Assembly: GCA_045837725.1 (NCBI GenBank)
Contig: JBEWZL010000056.1
Span: forward strand, 248,001 to 312,000
DNA: 64,000 nucleotides
Origin: Vermamoeba vermiformis
Lineage: Eukaryota > Tubulinea > Echinamoebida
Direction: 5' to 3'
The translations under genes and the position numbers were made by a program. This document shows, piece by piece, positions 37,179 to 48,874 of this stretch. How positions within the stretch are numbered: the stretch's first letter is position 1; each line of letters begins with the position of its first letter. The notes below the pieces were generated by a model. The model searched no databases. It was not told where the DNA came from and saw only the letters and a program-made list of their open reading frames with translations.

Positions 37179-37885
37179 ATGTTACATCAACTCACACGTC
37201 TATCTATTAAACATACTCGCTCAATTAAAAGAACTTCGTTGCTCAATCGAACAGCGACTTCGGAATTGAAGCGTAACTTTACCAAATCTGCTTCTCTCTT
37301 TGCACGAAAGGTTACGTTAACGGAAGAAAGCGGATTTCGTCAAAATATTACCGTTGGTAATTATTCAATTACATCTGATGCTTCAGTAAAAGATGGTGGC
37401 AAAGAAGAAGGTAAAATCTTTTTTAAATAAGAAAATTTGCCAGTTATTTTCAAAATCAATTAAATTAATCAATTACAAGAAAAATCGCTCCTAAAATCTG
37501 ATTTAAATATTACCAGGTGCCTCTCCTTTTGAACTCATATGCAGCGGATTGGGATCTTGGTACGTCGATAGATCTGATCAAAATTGATTTTGACCCCTAT
37601 TTACTCGTCCACAGCACTAGCATTACCGTGCGCATGTACGCCAATATGAAGAAATGGCCCCTCGAACAAGTGATCATCAACTTGACACACGACAAAGTGA
37701 CGGTGGAGAGCGAAGAGCCCAATGCCCAGCCTCGCAAGGTGGACAAATACGTCAGAATGATTCAGTTCAAGGGTCCATTGAGCAGCGAACAGCGCACGAG
37801 ACTGTTGGAGATTGCGAACAAATGTCCCGTGCACAAGAGTCTGGCGCAAGGCACGAACATTGTCGAGACTCATCTCGTGCAGTAA
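37179..37885 (+). CDS. OsmC-like protein, probably mitochondrial
   Basis: Three exons, ~175 residues. The first ~45 residues are rich in Arg, Lys, Ser and Leu without acids (MLHQLTRLSIKHTRSIKR), a likely mitochondrial presequence. The OsmC/Ohr fold follows: FELICSGLGSCTSITVRMYA and KKWPLEQVIINLTHDKV match the OsmC helix holding one reactive Cys. NKCPVHKSLAQG supplies the second conserved Cys (the CP..K.L motif). OsmC proteins reduce organic hydroperoxides with these two cysteines. A short middle exon carries the first Cys region. Length and motif spacing suit the YhfA-like OsmC group. Confidence 0.9.
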
Positions 37886-38123
37886 ATCAGGTCCTCATTG
37901 ATAATAACAATAGCGCACAAATAAATATGCATCATGTACAGCTCGTAGTCATCACACTAAGCACATCAGACCACATTTCATTTTAAAATCACATCCGCTT
38001 TGATTTGTGACATGTCAAAGTTCTAGAATCTTGTTATTCAATTAGTTCACGTAACATCGGTACAAGTAGAGTACTCAACTAAAGATAATTGAAGAGCTGA
38101 TCATATCTAGCCGGAAAAGACAG

Positions 38124-39146
38124 ATGCGCTGCAATTTGTTTTGTTTAGTTTTATTTTTTGGCCTGGCTTTTTCTCAATGTAAGTTGCTAATTATTTAACA
38201 TGGAACGTGTAATGCACTGAAGTTAATTTTGCTAGCTTTCCAAGAGCACAGTCTTTGGAGTTCAGGTAGTTGTTTGTTTAATTATCATTTTACGCAATTT
38301 AGCAATATGGAACTCATTATTTAACTTGCAGAGGCAAAGAGCAATGACTCGTGCTCTGTTGGCATCTACGACGTAGCCATAAATCTGTCCAGCAGAACGC
38401 AACTCACTAGTTGCTACGTAACCGCTATGAATGTGTTTAATCTTTTCAGCGGTCAGTGGTTACGAGATTATCTCACTTACAACGACACCAAGCTGGATGC
38501 AGGTCAGCTACGCAGCATTGTCGTCCAACCAGAAGGCCCACCAGCGGCGTTTTTTATTAATATCAATTATCCTCGAGATGGAGGCGTCATGCACAGTTTT
38601 ATTATTGAAAGAAACAAGTTTGGCACTAATAACAATGACGAAATGACATACAGGGTGTGGATGTCGTGGATTGCTAGTAAGCGACATCATATTGCATGTA
38701 TTATAAGTAATCACCATTACCTCCCAGAATACACACTGGTTGACTGGATAAACAACTCGTTAACACCTTACGGTGGAGGAGCGATACTCGACACTAATGC
38801 AATGAGCAAGTACTTCGACTACCTGAAGTTAGTTCAATACTATGGTACAACCCCAGAAGACCTCGAGGCATGGAAGATGGCGTTTGGTATCTCTCCGATC
38901 GGATTTGCCAGAGCAAACCTTCCATTAACCCAAGCGCCGGTCGGAGAGAGACCCCTTTTTTTAAGTTATGGCCTCACAGCACGTCAACAATATAGTTCGA
39001 ATAATTTGTTTAATGACTGCAACGCAAACATCGATGCGACCATTAAATTGGCCCAGAACTGCGCACTTTTAGGTATTGCCCAACAGTACTGCCAAATATG
39101 TATAAACTGGTGTGAAGAATCTGCACGTCGAGTTACACATCATTAA
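38124..39146 (+). CDS. Secreted protein, unknown family
   Basis: Three exons, ~280 residues. The first short exon gives a signal peptide (MRCNLFCLVLFFGLAFSQ), and a ~10-residue exon follows before the main exon. Six or more N-glycosylation sequons and a cluster of C-terminal cysteines fit a secreted or lysosomal protein. The order Cys (TSCYVTAM), His in GGVMHSFIIERN, then YRVWMSWI and EYTLVDWINNS faintly recalls papain-fold cysteine hydrolases, but I cannot claim membership. A function is not assigned. Reading continues past 39146 only in a different frame that does not look like protein. Confidence 0.65.
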
Positions 39147-39381
39147 CAAGCGTAATTGGATCATTGTACGCAAAAACAAAATGCACTTATTTATTCCCTC
39201 GACCAAAACAAGAGGGCTAACACTGCGAGAGAAATAAACGAAGTTTCTTTTGACACCGAGGAGTACTGCTGGCAATTAGTAGATGGAATTGGCAGCAGTG
39301 TTTACGCCGCCATTGATACAATCGATTATGCCATTTGGTTGACGTCATTAATATCGTCGACTAGCACCATCATTCATGTGT

Positions 39382-42300
39382 CTATTCATCGTTGGCGAGT
39401 TCTTTGTCCATCAAATTGACGCGTTTCAACACTTCTTTAGCGGCCTCCAACATGCCCGCACGCTTCAATTTCAACGCGAGTTCTTTGTCCTCTTTAATCT
39501 TCTGTTGCAACAGCTCTGAATATGACTCCATAGTCAAGATCTCTTTTTGAATCTTGATGATCAAGATTTGCATCTTCATTTGCACTTGATTCAGACGCAG
39601 CTGAAGTTCTTCGGGGATTTCTTTCTTGCTGCGTTTCAACAAGACCATTTGCTGCTCAATCTTTTGCTGCTCATATTCGAGCACGGCATTGCTTTCAATG
39701 CGATCGATGCTGCAGACAAAGGGTGAGTAATGACGCGAATACTAACTTAGAACTGGTGCATTATTTTACCTGTCCCAATCAGCTGGCACATCGTTGTTTG
39801 GTGCTTCAGTGGCTGGCTGTGAGTCCGCTACAGGTACCTCTTTGACAGGTGTCTCGTTGACAGGTGTAACAGGCATAGGAGTGACAGGCTCGTCCTTGCC
39901 AGGCGTCTCATCGACAGGCGTCAATTGTCCGCTCTTTGGTGCACTCTCAGTCGATGGTGGGCCTGAGGTAAAGTCATCTTTTTCTGGCACTTCTGTTGGC
40001 TTCTCTGGCTCAACAACAAATTCGGGTACTTTTGTCACAGGCTCATCTTTGACAGGTGTCACTGGACTCGTGGACTCGACAGGTGTGACAGTCTTCGAGG
40101 ACTGTTTTACGTTGGTGTTGTTGGGCTGAGCAATAGGTGGACTAGTGATGGGGAAGTGTTTCTCAATCTTCAAGATCTGTTCGCGCGTCACTCGGATCTG
40201 CTTGGCTAACAATGGCTCGCGCAATCGTGCTTTGATCTCGAGCTTGCCAATCACGTTCTTCTTGCCTTCAACGATCTACGTCAAGTGTTAATACTACATC
40301 GCGTTGTTATTCAATGCGTGCTCACCTCTACAAACTCATGCACAGTCGACTGGTTTAACAAGTCCTGCAACTTGAGCTCTGCTTGACCAATCTTGACATC
40401 GCGCATCAAAAACGAGCGTTGATGATACACTTCAAAGGTCACTTTGCGCGACTTCAAGAAGCGAGCAAAAACGTTCTTGCGCTCAATCTTCACACGTGCC
40501 GAGAAGTTGAATTCTAGTAAATGACGTCAGAACTGTCACCGCAGTGAATATTAACACGCTTACCAGGCTCAATTGACTTGCGCACAGTGTTCGAGCGAAT
40601 CTTCTGCACTTGATTCTGCGGCCACGGGAACTCGCAGTAGATGTACATGTCAAGCGTGTCATAGCCCGAGGGCGGCAAGATGTCAAAGGCCCGCACAAGC
40701 TGGAACTCGAGCTCGTCCATGCGCACCTCAGGGTTGATGATTTCTTCGCGCCGTTCAATGGCATCAAGCTTGAAGAGTGGTGGTGGCACGTGTGGGAACT
40801 GTTTGGCCCGTGTGACTTGTTCGAGATCAGCGGTGAGATCTTTCTTTTCGCGCAGATATTTGAGTGCCTCTTGTTTGTTGCCCATGTTTTTGTATTTCTA
40901 CAATTGAGTGTCAGCGGTGGTATTTAACTAGCATGTGTTGATTAGACTTACCAGCGCGTTATTGACCGCTTTAGATATTTGCGCATTCAACAGCTGTTCA
41001 ATGGTCTCAAACACACGACGTCGTTTGTAGTCCTCGTCACTTTCACCCTCGTGTCGCGGTGGATTGTGCGCTGCGAATGGATCATCAGCCAAACCCGTTG
41101 CTTGTGAGGCCGTGAGCTCTTCATCGAGATCTCCGACACCACTGCTCAGCTCTGGACGTGCAGGGCTGGTGGCCTTGGCTTTGGGCGATTTCTCTTTGGG
41201 CACACTCACCACATTGTGTCCTGGGGACATGGTGGATGCGGCTAAATGTGCTGGGCCACGAGGGGGTGTGGCTCGTGTCACCGGCACTGAAGCTGAGAGA
41301 TTGTCAGCGGGCGTAGGTGCGGACAACTCTTTGGCACTCGGAGGGATCTTGGAGGGGTCTGTGGCAGTGTCAGCAAAGCACATCAAACACCGTCAGTGGC
41401 CCACTTACCAATGTGTTCACCGCGACTAGCACGCTGATGCATGGCCTCGAGTGTCTTGCCAACCTTCAAGTACTTGAGCGCTGCAGACTTGTTGCCTGAC
41501 TTGTTGAACTTGGCTGCAAATGACTTGTACTCGAGACTGCGCGAGTGCAACAAATCCACGAGCTGTTGATCGACTGCTTTGGGCTCGTCTTCTGGATCTA
41601 CATCGCGCATTGAGCTGTCAAGCGGTGACTCCTCGTGCGTGATTGGCAGTTTGACACGTGTCAACGGCGGTGACTGCTGCATGATGTCTTCCGGGGCCAC
41701 GTGTTTGACATTGACTGGCACACTCTGCGCAAGCACGTGACTCGTGTCGAGGTCCATCATGCTGCCCAACTGATCGAACTGAGCGTCCTCTTCATGTGCT
41801 TTGTTTGACACGCGGTGTGGTGCAGTGCTCTGAGTGACAGGTCGCGTGTCAACAGGCATGGCGAGTGACTCGTTCAAATCATCGAACATGGTTACATCAC
41901 GCACTCGCTGCGCACTCGTCTCTGATCGTTCGCTGTGTAGTCCTCGCGTGCGCTGTTCGTGCTCGTGCAACTCGTGTTCCAATCGCTTGATTTCGTGCAG
42001 CATCACTCGCGCCTCTTCCATTTGCCCAGCAGCACGTGTCTCGAGGCAGTGTTTCTTCTCCACGGCAATGCGTTGTCTCAAGTACTCTGCGCGCGAGTCC
42101 CCTGGTGCCTTGTCTGTGCACAGTTAGCGCTGCTCGAGTGTTAGAACCGAGTGCCGTACCTTGACCTGCGGAGCGGGCACTGCCATCATCAGCCTCGAGA
42201 CCAGTGAGCTGTGCGAGTAGATCAGGGTCGTTCAAATCATCTTCGTTGAACTGCATCTTGTCCACATCAATGTCTTCCAGGGCTCCTTTCAACATTTCTT

Positions 42301-42606
42301 GCAGATCTCGCTCTAATTGACAGAAAATATATTTTAATTAGGAAATATATTTATAAATGCATGTAATGTGCACATTTCAGCCAATATAGTCTTTATAAGA
42401 AAATTATTTGATGACATAATTAACTAGCCCAAAATTTTTCGAATTTACTGAAACTTCGTCATCTTCGTACCTGACAGCTGCATAGAGTTGTCCATTAAAG
42501 AACTTTGACTTTCTTCTATTAAACTATGTGCGTCGAAACCAAACCCGAAAGGATCAGCCTTGCCTTTTGCTGATCCCGATCTTGCTGTATTTTGCTTTTT
42601 TGCCAT
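39382..42606 (-). CDS. CC2D1: CC2D1/Lgd family protein (DM14 and C2 domains)
   Basis: Ten or so exons, ~950 residues. It begins MAKKQNTARSGSAKGKADPF and contains DM14-type repeats with their conserved pattern (YKSFAAKFNKSGNKSAALKY, MGNKQEALKYLREKKDL, ARVMLHEIKRLE). A C2 domain follows, spanning MDELEFQLVRAFDILPPSGY to EFVEIVEGKKNVIGKL. A Pro/Val/Thr-rich linker and a C-terminal coiled coil (EQQMVLLKRSKKEIPEELQL) complete the protein. Lgd/CC2D1A proteins bind the ESCRT-III subunit CHMP4 and affect endosomal sorting. The linker at about 39,790-40,110 is built from imperfect TPV/EP repeats. One GACACGTGTC copy lies in a coding exon at 41653. Confidence 0.88.
39790..40110 (-). repeat. Imperfect coding repeat, TPVxExP type
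   Basis: Degenerate short units, with the plus strand reading GACAGGTGT-like 9-mers (around 39846, 39862, 40049 and 40079), encode a Thr-Pro-Val/Glu-Pro-rich linker of the CC2D1 protein. The units vary in length, so this is a low-complexity linker and not a clean tandem array. Confidence 0.6.
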
Positions 42607-42804
42607 GATACCTTACAATTTAATTTCAATCTTGTGTGGCCATGGACAGCTGTAGTTAATTAAATTGCGTGAGTTTGCCGCTGTGAGAATTTGGCGCAAA
42701 GAAATTTCACTGTTGCAAAAAAATTGGCTTACGTTGCATAATTTGGGTATTATCTCTTTAATCTAATAGTATTGGCCAACAAGCCATTTGTCATATATAT
42801 CATA

Positions 42805-43953
42805 ATGGTAAGTAACTAGACGAACAACATTGAATGGAATAATTTCATAGATCAACCTTGTATTATTAGTCTCTGTACACAATCAAAGCAGTATTTGTAT
42901 TAGACTCAAATGGCGATCGTTTGCTCGCTAAGGTAACTATTCAGTAACATACGGCCACTTTGGCTGGAGAATTAATATTATTTTTACATTTATTTTAATT
43001 TTTTTCAAAATACTCCTGCAGCTTGTAACAACTCTTTGTACTCTAATTTATCGGGTAAATTATTTCAAAAATATTAAAACTAATATTGATGGCAAAATAA
43101 TTCGTTAAGGACTAAAACTGACGAATATAATTTCAATACAGTATTTTCCGATAGATCCGAACCTCAACACGAAAAAAGAGCAAGAAACATTTGAAAAGAA
43201 TTTATTCCAAAAGACTCACCGACAGAACGGTAAATAATACTTAGAATCGACCTCGTCGACATTATTGCTCGAATATTTGACTGACTGAGCTACTTGCAGC
43301 ACAAATTATATTGCTCGACAAATACGTTGTGCTCTACAAGTCCTCTTCCGATGTCATATTCTACGTCGTGGGCAGTAAGTACACACCAATCAATGTGCTC
43401 TGATTGTCATTGTGGAGCTGACGTTGCACGTGATCCATCAAGTTCGAGCACTAATACAACACCTTTAAATAGGCAGCAATGAGAACGAACTCATCCTCTT
43501 GAGTGCCCTCGAGGCCTACACTGACGCACTGTCCTCGCTGTTGAGGTACGTACTCGTGAATCAGCTCTGTGGCACGTGATTTGATGCTCACAACTACACT
43601 GCAGAAACACAGTGGACAAACGCGGCATTGTGGAGAACATGGACTATGTATTATTAGCACTCGATGAGCTCGTGGACGGAGGGTACGTCACTCACTCGCT
43701 ATTAACATTGATGTGATCAATATCCTAACACTTGTCGCAGCATTCTGTTGGAGTCTGATGCACAGCTCATTGCTCAACGCGCGTCATTGAAACAAGCTGG
43801 TGAAAGTGAGTGCCATGCAATAGAGTGTTCATGAATGCACCACTCATACTAATCTGTCCCTCTATTCCAGGTGAACTGCCCATCGCTGAACAAACGCTCT
43901 CTCAGGCCCTGCAAACAGCCAAGAAACAGTTCGCGAAGAATTTTATTTATTAA
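42805..43953 (+). CDS. COPZ: Coatomer subunit zeta
   Basis: About 178 residues over eight exons, part of the COPI coat that returns cargo from Golgi to ER. The sequence runs SLYTIKAVFVLDSNGDRLLAK, then YFPIDPNLNTKKEQ, LFQKTHRQN, IILLDKYVVLYKSSSDVIF and ALDELVDGGILLESD, as in zeta-COP and the AP sigma/mu longin fold. The first coding exon is only the ATG codon (42805-42807), directly followed by a GTAAGT donor; the next exon starts SLYTIKA. AATAAA follows at 44001. Confidence 0.94.
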
Positions 43954-44181
43954 TCGACACTGTGACTGGAGCCATGGCTGTCAGTGCTGGAACTGACTGT
44001 AATAAATTTTGTAACTAACTCACCCCTCATCTGCGTGTTTAATATGAATACAGTGGTACAATAGGCCTCTCATATTTAGCGGAGTTAAATAATAATTTAT
44101 ATAAAACTAATTACAGTGCGAACACTCTTGAACGCGCCATGAGTACAACAAATAAGTACAATGTTCATAATAAGAGTGGTC

Positions 44182-45291
44182 TTAGTCTCGATACTGCTCT
44201 TGTTTCTGTTGCATCAGTGACTTCAATTGGCGCTGCAACATTTTGAGCAGATTCTGATCTGTCTCTGAAAGCTTCTTTTGATTCTTCAATGTGATCACTG
44301 CTGAACGGACCTTTCTGATCTCTTCGTCGAGAGCCTCGCCTTGGTGGTTCTTAATGCTGTTGTTGCAATGCATTAGCCTCATCAGAGTATGAATGGCGCA
44401 ATGGTGGTACGTACACATATTGAGCATTAGCGACAGTAGTCTGATGCTTCCACTCTTTGAACATCTTGAACAGTGACTTCCACTTGTCTTGCGAGCTCTG
44501 CCCTTGCAAGGTCTCAGTGGATTTGGTGCGCATAAACTTCATTTGATCTTCTTCGTCTTCGGGGACTAGAATCGAGGCATTAGTACCATTATATGAATCG
44601 ATATATTCTACGTACCCTCGGGGGGAGGAGTGTATTGCAGCATTCCAGATTGCGTTACTGCGTGTTAAAACAGATCGGTCAGAATTCTCGATCACGAAAA
44701 AAATTTGTTTCGTACGCGATGAGCCAGTAATCAAGTTCGTGAGACGAATTTCTTCGAGCTTAAGTGCCTCTTGGAAGGCCTTAGTTTGTTTACGCTTCAA
44801 TCTCTCGAGCTGTTGTTCTAATCTCTTCAATTCTTGGGCGAGGTTCTGTAATCCTGTTAAGTATGATCGTAGGCACATAGATCCTGCGTACCTTTAAATC
44901 TCTAACGAGGTCCTGTTTATCCATAGATTTATCAAAGCGCAGTTGATACATCCGGTTTTGGATGGCATAAATTTCCTTCTGCTTCTCGGCAACAGCTAAT
45001 TCATACTTATTACTGTCAAAATAATAATTTAATTATTATCACATCGAAAATAATAAGGTGCGCCATTAAGCAGAGTTTTCGATTGAATTTTTGCGAGTTC
45101 GTTTTCTAAAAATTCGAATAATGATTATTGAGCAAGAGCGAGCTTGCTTTATTATAGTGCATCGTGTAATAATATAAGATATAATTATAGGCGAATTAAT
45201 ATCTCCAAACAGTCGTAAAGAATTTCGAAATAATTCAAGAAGCTTACTGATATTCCACACTGGCTACAGTGGGTGAATGTACCTCAGCCAT
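44182..45291 (-). CDS. Coiled-coil protein, unknown function
   Basis: Six exons, roughly 250 residues. The first exon encodes MAEVHSPTVASVEYQ, and a ~230-bp intron separates it from KYELAVAEKQKEIYAIQNRM. Long heptad-like charged helices fill the N-terminal half (LAQELKRLEQQLERLKRKQ) and the end (RQLKSLMQQKQEQYRD). The middle has Pro/acidic PPPEVPEDEEDQMKF, a TKSTETL stretch and KWKSLFKMFKEWKHQ. I splice GTACGT at about 44412 to an acceptor near 44357 to keep frame into IKNHQGEALDEEIRK. No family recognised; the amphipathic KSLFKMFKEW helix may bind a partner or membrane. Confidence 0.6.
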
Positions 45292-45965
45292 ATTATATTA
45301 CTTGTATAGTGCTTCAATCGATGGAAATAGATTTCAGAAATCAACAAATTGCTAGAACACTGATGGCTGACACGTGATTATTTCGTTTTTGCGTTTTTAA
45401 CCACGTGGCGCAGTTCTAAAAGAGGCATTTCAACCTTGACAGCAGACTGTTCTCCATGAGGCTAAGGACAAGGACAAGGACACCATTATCGTTCAGCAAG
45501 CAACATGGAGCCTTTTTAACGACCACTTTCGAGTCTCTTACAATTTGTTGACGATATCAATATGACATAATAATAACGACCATAATTCTAACCATGTTAT
45601 TATACATGCCAACTCCAATTAATATTGGCAACTCGATTAATTGTTATTTGAAAGCTTCCTTTGAATGCAGTCGCACTGCCTCCGTGCTTAAAAGGCGTTG
45701 CTTTCCCTGTGCGAGCCTCGGCGAAATTGTCCCTCGTTCCGTTGTCCCCTACAAAAGTCAAACTTTTTCTGTTCGCAGCATGCTGGGAAGAAAGGGACAA
45801 AAGCACAATCTCCACACACGCGCATTTTTTGTTTTACACAACACCACACAACACACTTCTCTGTTAATTATTCGGCTTGGTGGCTAACTTACACACCGTC
45901 GCTTAAATAACAGAAACCTAACAACCCATATTCTTATTACAACTCGAAGGCTAACATACACTTCA
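45292..45965. other. Divergent promoter region, 674 bp
   Basis: Shared upstream region of the coiled-coil gene (minus) and the NBR1-like gene (plus). It carries a small triple AAGGAC direct repeat near 45463-45482 and pyrimidine-rich stretches. Several short open frames on both strands have no protein-like signal. Confidence 0.4.
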
Positions 45966-47018
45966 ATGGATTCTGCTCTTGCTGTCAAAGTCAAGTACGG
46001 TGATCAATTCCGTCGCTTCAACTTGAAGAGTAACTCGTTTGCTGAATTTTCGCAAGACATCCGCTCCATTTTCCAGCTGGATACGAATCTTCCCTTGGTC
46101 GTCAAGTACTTGGACGACGAAGGCGACGAGATTATTATGAGCTCTGATGCTGAATTAATCTGCGCGATTGACTTGCTGCCTGCTTCTGCTAGCCGCTGCT
46201 TGAAGGTCTTCGTGCAGATTCAGCAACAACCACTGCCTGGCTCGTTCCCTACCACCCCGGTGCAGCCGATGTTCTATCCCCAGCCTGTGCCTGCTCAACC
46301 CAAGATGTCTCATGACGCGTGGCGCGAAGCTGTGAAGCAGCGCAAGATGGAGAAGCTGGAAAAGAAGATCGAGAAGAAGATCGAAAAGAAGTTCGACAAG
46401 CTGGCTGACAAGCAAGAAAAGGCTGGCATGGTCCGTCCAATGATGGCTCGTTTGGTCTCGCACGTCACTGTGCCTGATGGCCAGGAGTTTGGACCGGATG
46501 TGACCTTCACCAAGACCTGGAGACTGCGCAATGACGGCACTCAGCCCTGGAGCGCCAACTTCTCTTTCTTGCGCGTGTCGCGTGGAGAGGACGCGTTGAA
46601 TGCACCTCTCTCCGTGCCACTCGGCCAAGAAGTCGCACCAGGGTGGGAAGTGGACATCACGGTCACCATGAAGACACCCACGCAGCCTGGCGCGTACGAG
46701 AACTTTTGGAGACTCACCACGCCTGAGGGCCGCAAGTTCGGTCAGAGAATCCGCTGCAAGATTGCCGTCGTCGCGTCCAGTGAAGACGACAGCTCTTCCA
46801 ACGAACAAAAGTCAGGCAAAGAGACCAAGCAGCAGTACTTCGCTGCACTGCGCGACAAGTACCAAGTGCAGCTCAATGTCTTGCACCAGATGGGCTTTGA
46901 GGGCTACGATCGCAAGTTGTTGAAGAAACTCGACAAGTTCCAAGGCAACTTGGACCTCGTGTTGAACTTCATCATCACGCGCAAGAAGAAACTCGCTGGA
47001 GTGGATCCCAAGCACTAA
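45966..47018 (+). CDS. NBR1: NBR1-like selective autophagy receptor
   Basis: Intronless gene of 350 residues, unusual in this window. Domains in order: PB1 (about 4-85; VKVKYGDQFRRFNL, KYLDDEGDEIIMSSDAEL with the acidic OPCA-type motif); a Pro-rich linker; a Lys/Glu-rich helix (about 120-160). Next comes the NBR1 four-tryptophan domain (about 165-280; TFTKTWRLRNDGTQPW, VAPGWEVDITV, GAYENFWRLTTPEG), and last a C-terminal UBA-like helix bundle (LNVLHQMGFEGYDRKLLKKL, LDLVLNFI). NBR1 links ubiquitinated cargo to Atg8. There is no ZZ zinc finger, present in most NBR1 proteins. AATAAA at 47140 marks a short 3' UTR. Codon use is strongly C/G-ending, suggesting high expression. Confidence 0.88.
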   Translation: MDSALAVKVKYGDQFRRFNLKSNSFAEFSQDIRSIFQLDTNLPLVVKYLDDEGDEIIMSSDAELICAIDLLPASASRCLKVFVQIQQQPLPGSFPTTPVQPMFYPQPVPAQPKMSHDAWREAVKQRKMEKLEKKIEKKIEKKFDKLADKQEKAGMVRPMMARLVSHVTVPDGQEFGPDVTFTKTWRLRNDGTQPWSANFSFLRVSRGEDALNAPLSVPLGQEVAPGWEVDITVTMKTPTQPGAYENFWRLTTPEGRKFGQRIRCKIAVVASSEDDSSSNEQKSGKETKQQYFAALRDKYQVQLNVLHQMGFEGYDRKLLKKLDKFQGNLDLVLNFIITRKKKLAGVDPKH

Positions 47019-47487
47019 CGGGTCAACTTGAACCCCCTGTGTGCACGTACTAGACCCTGATCTGTTGTGCACTCTTAGTTCTTTGTAGGAGTGATCATTT
47101 TGTTATTCATTTCATTGATCTATTTGTAACCGTGCACGAAATAAACTGACGACAGATCTCAAACACTCTGCGTGTCTTATTCATCTCTGTGAGCATAATA
47201 ATATTTGATACTAAAGGAATTCGAAGGACAATGTCTTTATTACTGAACTAAAGCTAAGAACAGTGCTGTACAAGGACTGCTTTAGATCAATAACAGAGCC
47301 ATTGGATCAAAATTGTTGTCTTTGACGAGGGCAGTAAGGGGATATATTGTGATAATAGGGAGTAGTCTATATGTTTGGAAGGTGCGAAATGTATTGTGTT
47401 ATTTTTGTTGGTATTTACAAAGCTGGGGCTGGAGCGATTATTTAGCTATATATTATATTGAGTGTTGCTATGAACAGACACGAGACT
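47019..47487. other. Convergent intergenic region, 469 bp
   Basis: 3' regions of the NBR1-like gene (AATAAA at 47140-47145) and the 4E-BP gene. A minus-strand AATAAA complement is seen near 47234. No further gene is visible. Confidence 0.45.
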
Positions 47488-48418
47488 TCACTCGTCCATT
47501 TTGAACACTTCATCTTCTATAATTAACAGCGTTGTTAGTACGTGCGAGAGCAGGATCCGGAACAATTTAACAGTGCGAACAACAGCAATGCAAGTGGTAT
47601 CGAATACTTACCGCCAATCTTGTTGTTTTCTTCGTCCTCTTCGGAGCTATCGGCCTATTATTGTGATTGTTAGCATCGAAAGCGATAAAAAATCTGGTGT
47701 CGAAATTGAAGCTGAAATTTAACAAAATGGTTCGATAGCCCGTATTTAAGTTGCGTAGTAGTCTCGTACCTCGTCCTCCTCAGGGATAGGTCGGCTACCA
47801 TCATCCTTGCCAGTCACGCCAGGGATAAATGGCAGATGCACTGGAGGAGTTTTGCTGAGCGGTGATTGTCTCAAGAACAACAATTGATTTCTCTCGTACA
47901 TAATCTTAGTACCTAATCGACAATGAACGTTAGCGACTAATCATATTATGATTTAATAAATTCGTGGATGTTTTCCGCCGATGTGAAGACCAACCGTATT
48001 ATGTTTGAGGCAAATTAGAATTTAGTAGTGCCATTATATTTGCACAATTATATTATAGCTTTTGAGGGTGTGTATTGAATTTGTAATGAAATCGCAATAT
48101 TGTTAAAAATTAAAATATTAAATAACATTTTAGGCCTCTTTGATTTAATATTGATTGGCACTTATTAATACATAACTATTTAATATTGAAATATTTTCCT
48201 TGAATTTCAATAATTAAGCTGAGGTTTATCTTCGGCAGTATTAAATCTGATCGTGCTGAAATTAATTTTAAATTACCTCCGGGGGTAGTGGCATACATAG
48301 TACCACCAGGAGTTTGAGAAATATCTCTGGGGTTGGGCGACCAGCCGTCTGCACGACTAGGGATGCTGATGGCAGAGGTGTAAGAGCCGGGCTTTGAATT
48401 CAGCTTTGAAGTTGACAT
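47488..48418 (-). CDS. EIF4EBP: eIF4E-binding protein (4E-BP)
   Basis: Small gene of three exons, about 118 residues. It shows all key 4E-BP features: the paired phosphosites [15 protein letters not shown] (equivalent to human T37 and T46); the eIF4E-binding motif YERNQLL (YxxxxL-phi); the following RQSPL and KTPP sites (S65, T70 equivalents); PFIPGVTG; and a C-terminal TOS motif FKMDE for TORC1. The acidic stretch before it is [11 protein letters not shown]. 4E-BP blocks cap-dependent translation until TORC1 phosphorylates it. Dictyostelium also has one, which supports an amoebozoan host. Long introns (~370 bp and ~180 bp) separate the exons. Confidence 0.92.
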
Positions 48419-48874
48419 TGGGTACTGTCTAGACTAGAAATATATTTACAAGTCTTTTTGAAACGAAAGGGCACAACTAGTAATAGTGTCTGGGTGAGTT
48501 CTGTGCTCTTGCAAGCCTTGATCGCTCAACAATAAAACAAGTCCATTAACGAACAAACCGACGCCGCACTCATGAACTGAACTCCGGCATACTATGGAGG
48601 AGTTGATTAGTGGCTTAATTACGCTATGCTTGCTAACACGAGGACGCTGGTAAGATCCGATCGGATGTCTTTGGATCGTCTTCCACAAGCTATTTTTGTT
48701 CGCTTGGGTTATGTATTCCTACTAGCACAATATGCTTCTAGACTACGGTCTCGAGGCGTTGCATGACGGTTAGTTTCACTACCGACCAAGAGTATCTTCC
48801 AACCCACGCCACAACAACGAGTCTTTCGCACTTATAGATAGCAATTTACTTGAATACTAATTATAACACATAAC
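48419..48874. other. Intergenic, 456 bp
   Basis: Between the 4E-BP start and the IVD stop, both minus strand. An 80-codon minus frame at 48446-48688 has no recognisable domain and no clear splice partners. No RNA gene could be identified. Confidence 0.4.

Noticed and set aside
48446-48688. 80-codon minus-strand frame
   Set aside because: No motif or splice partners. It sits between two genes with clear ends.
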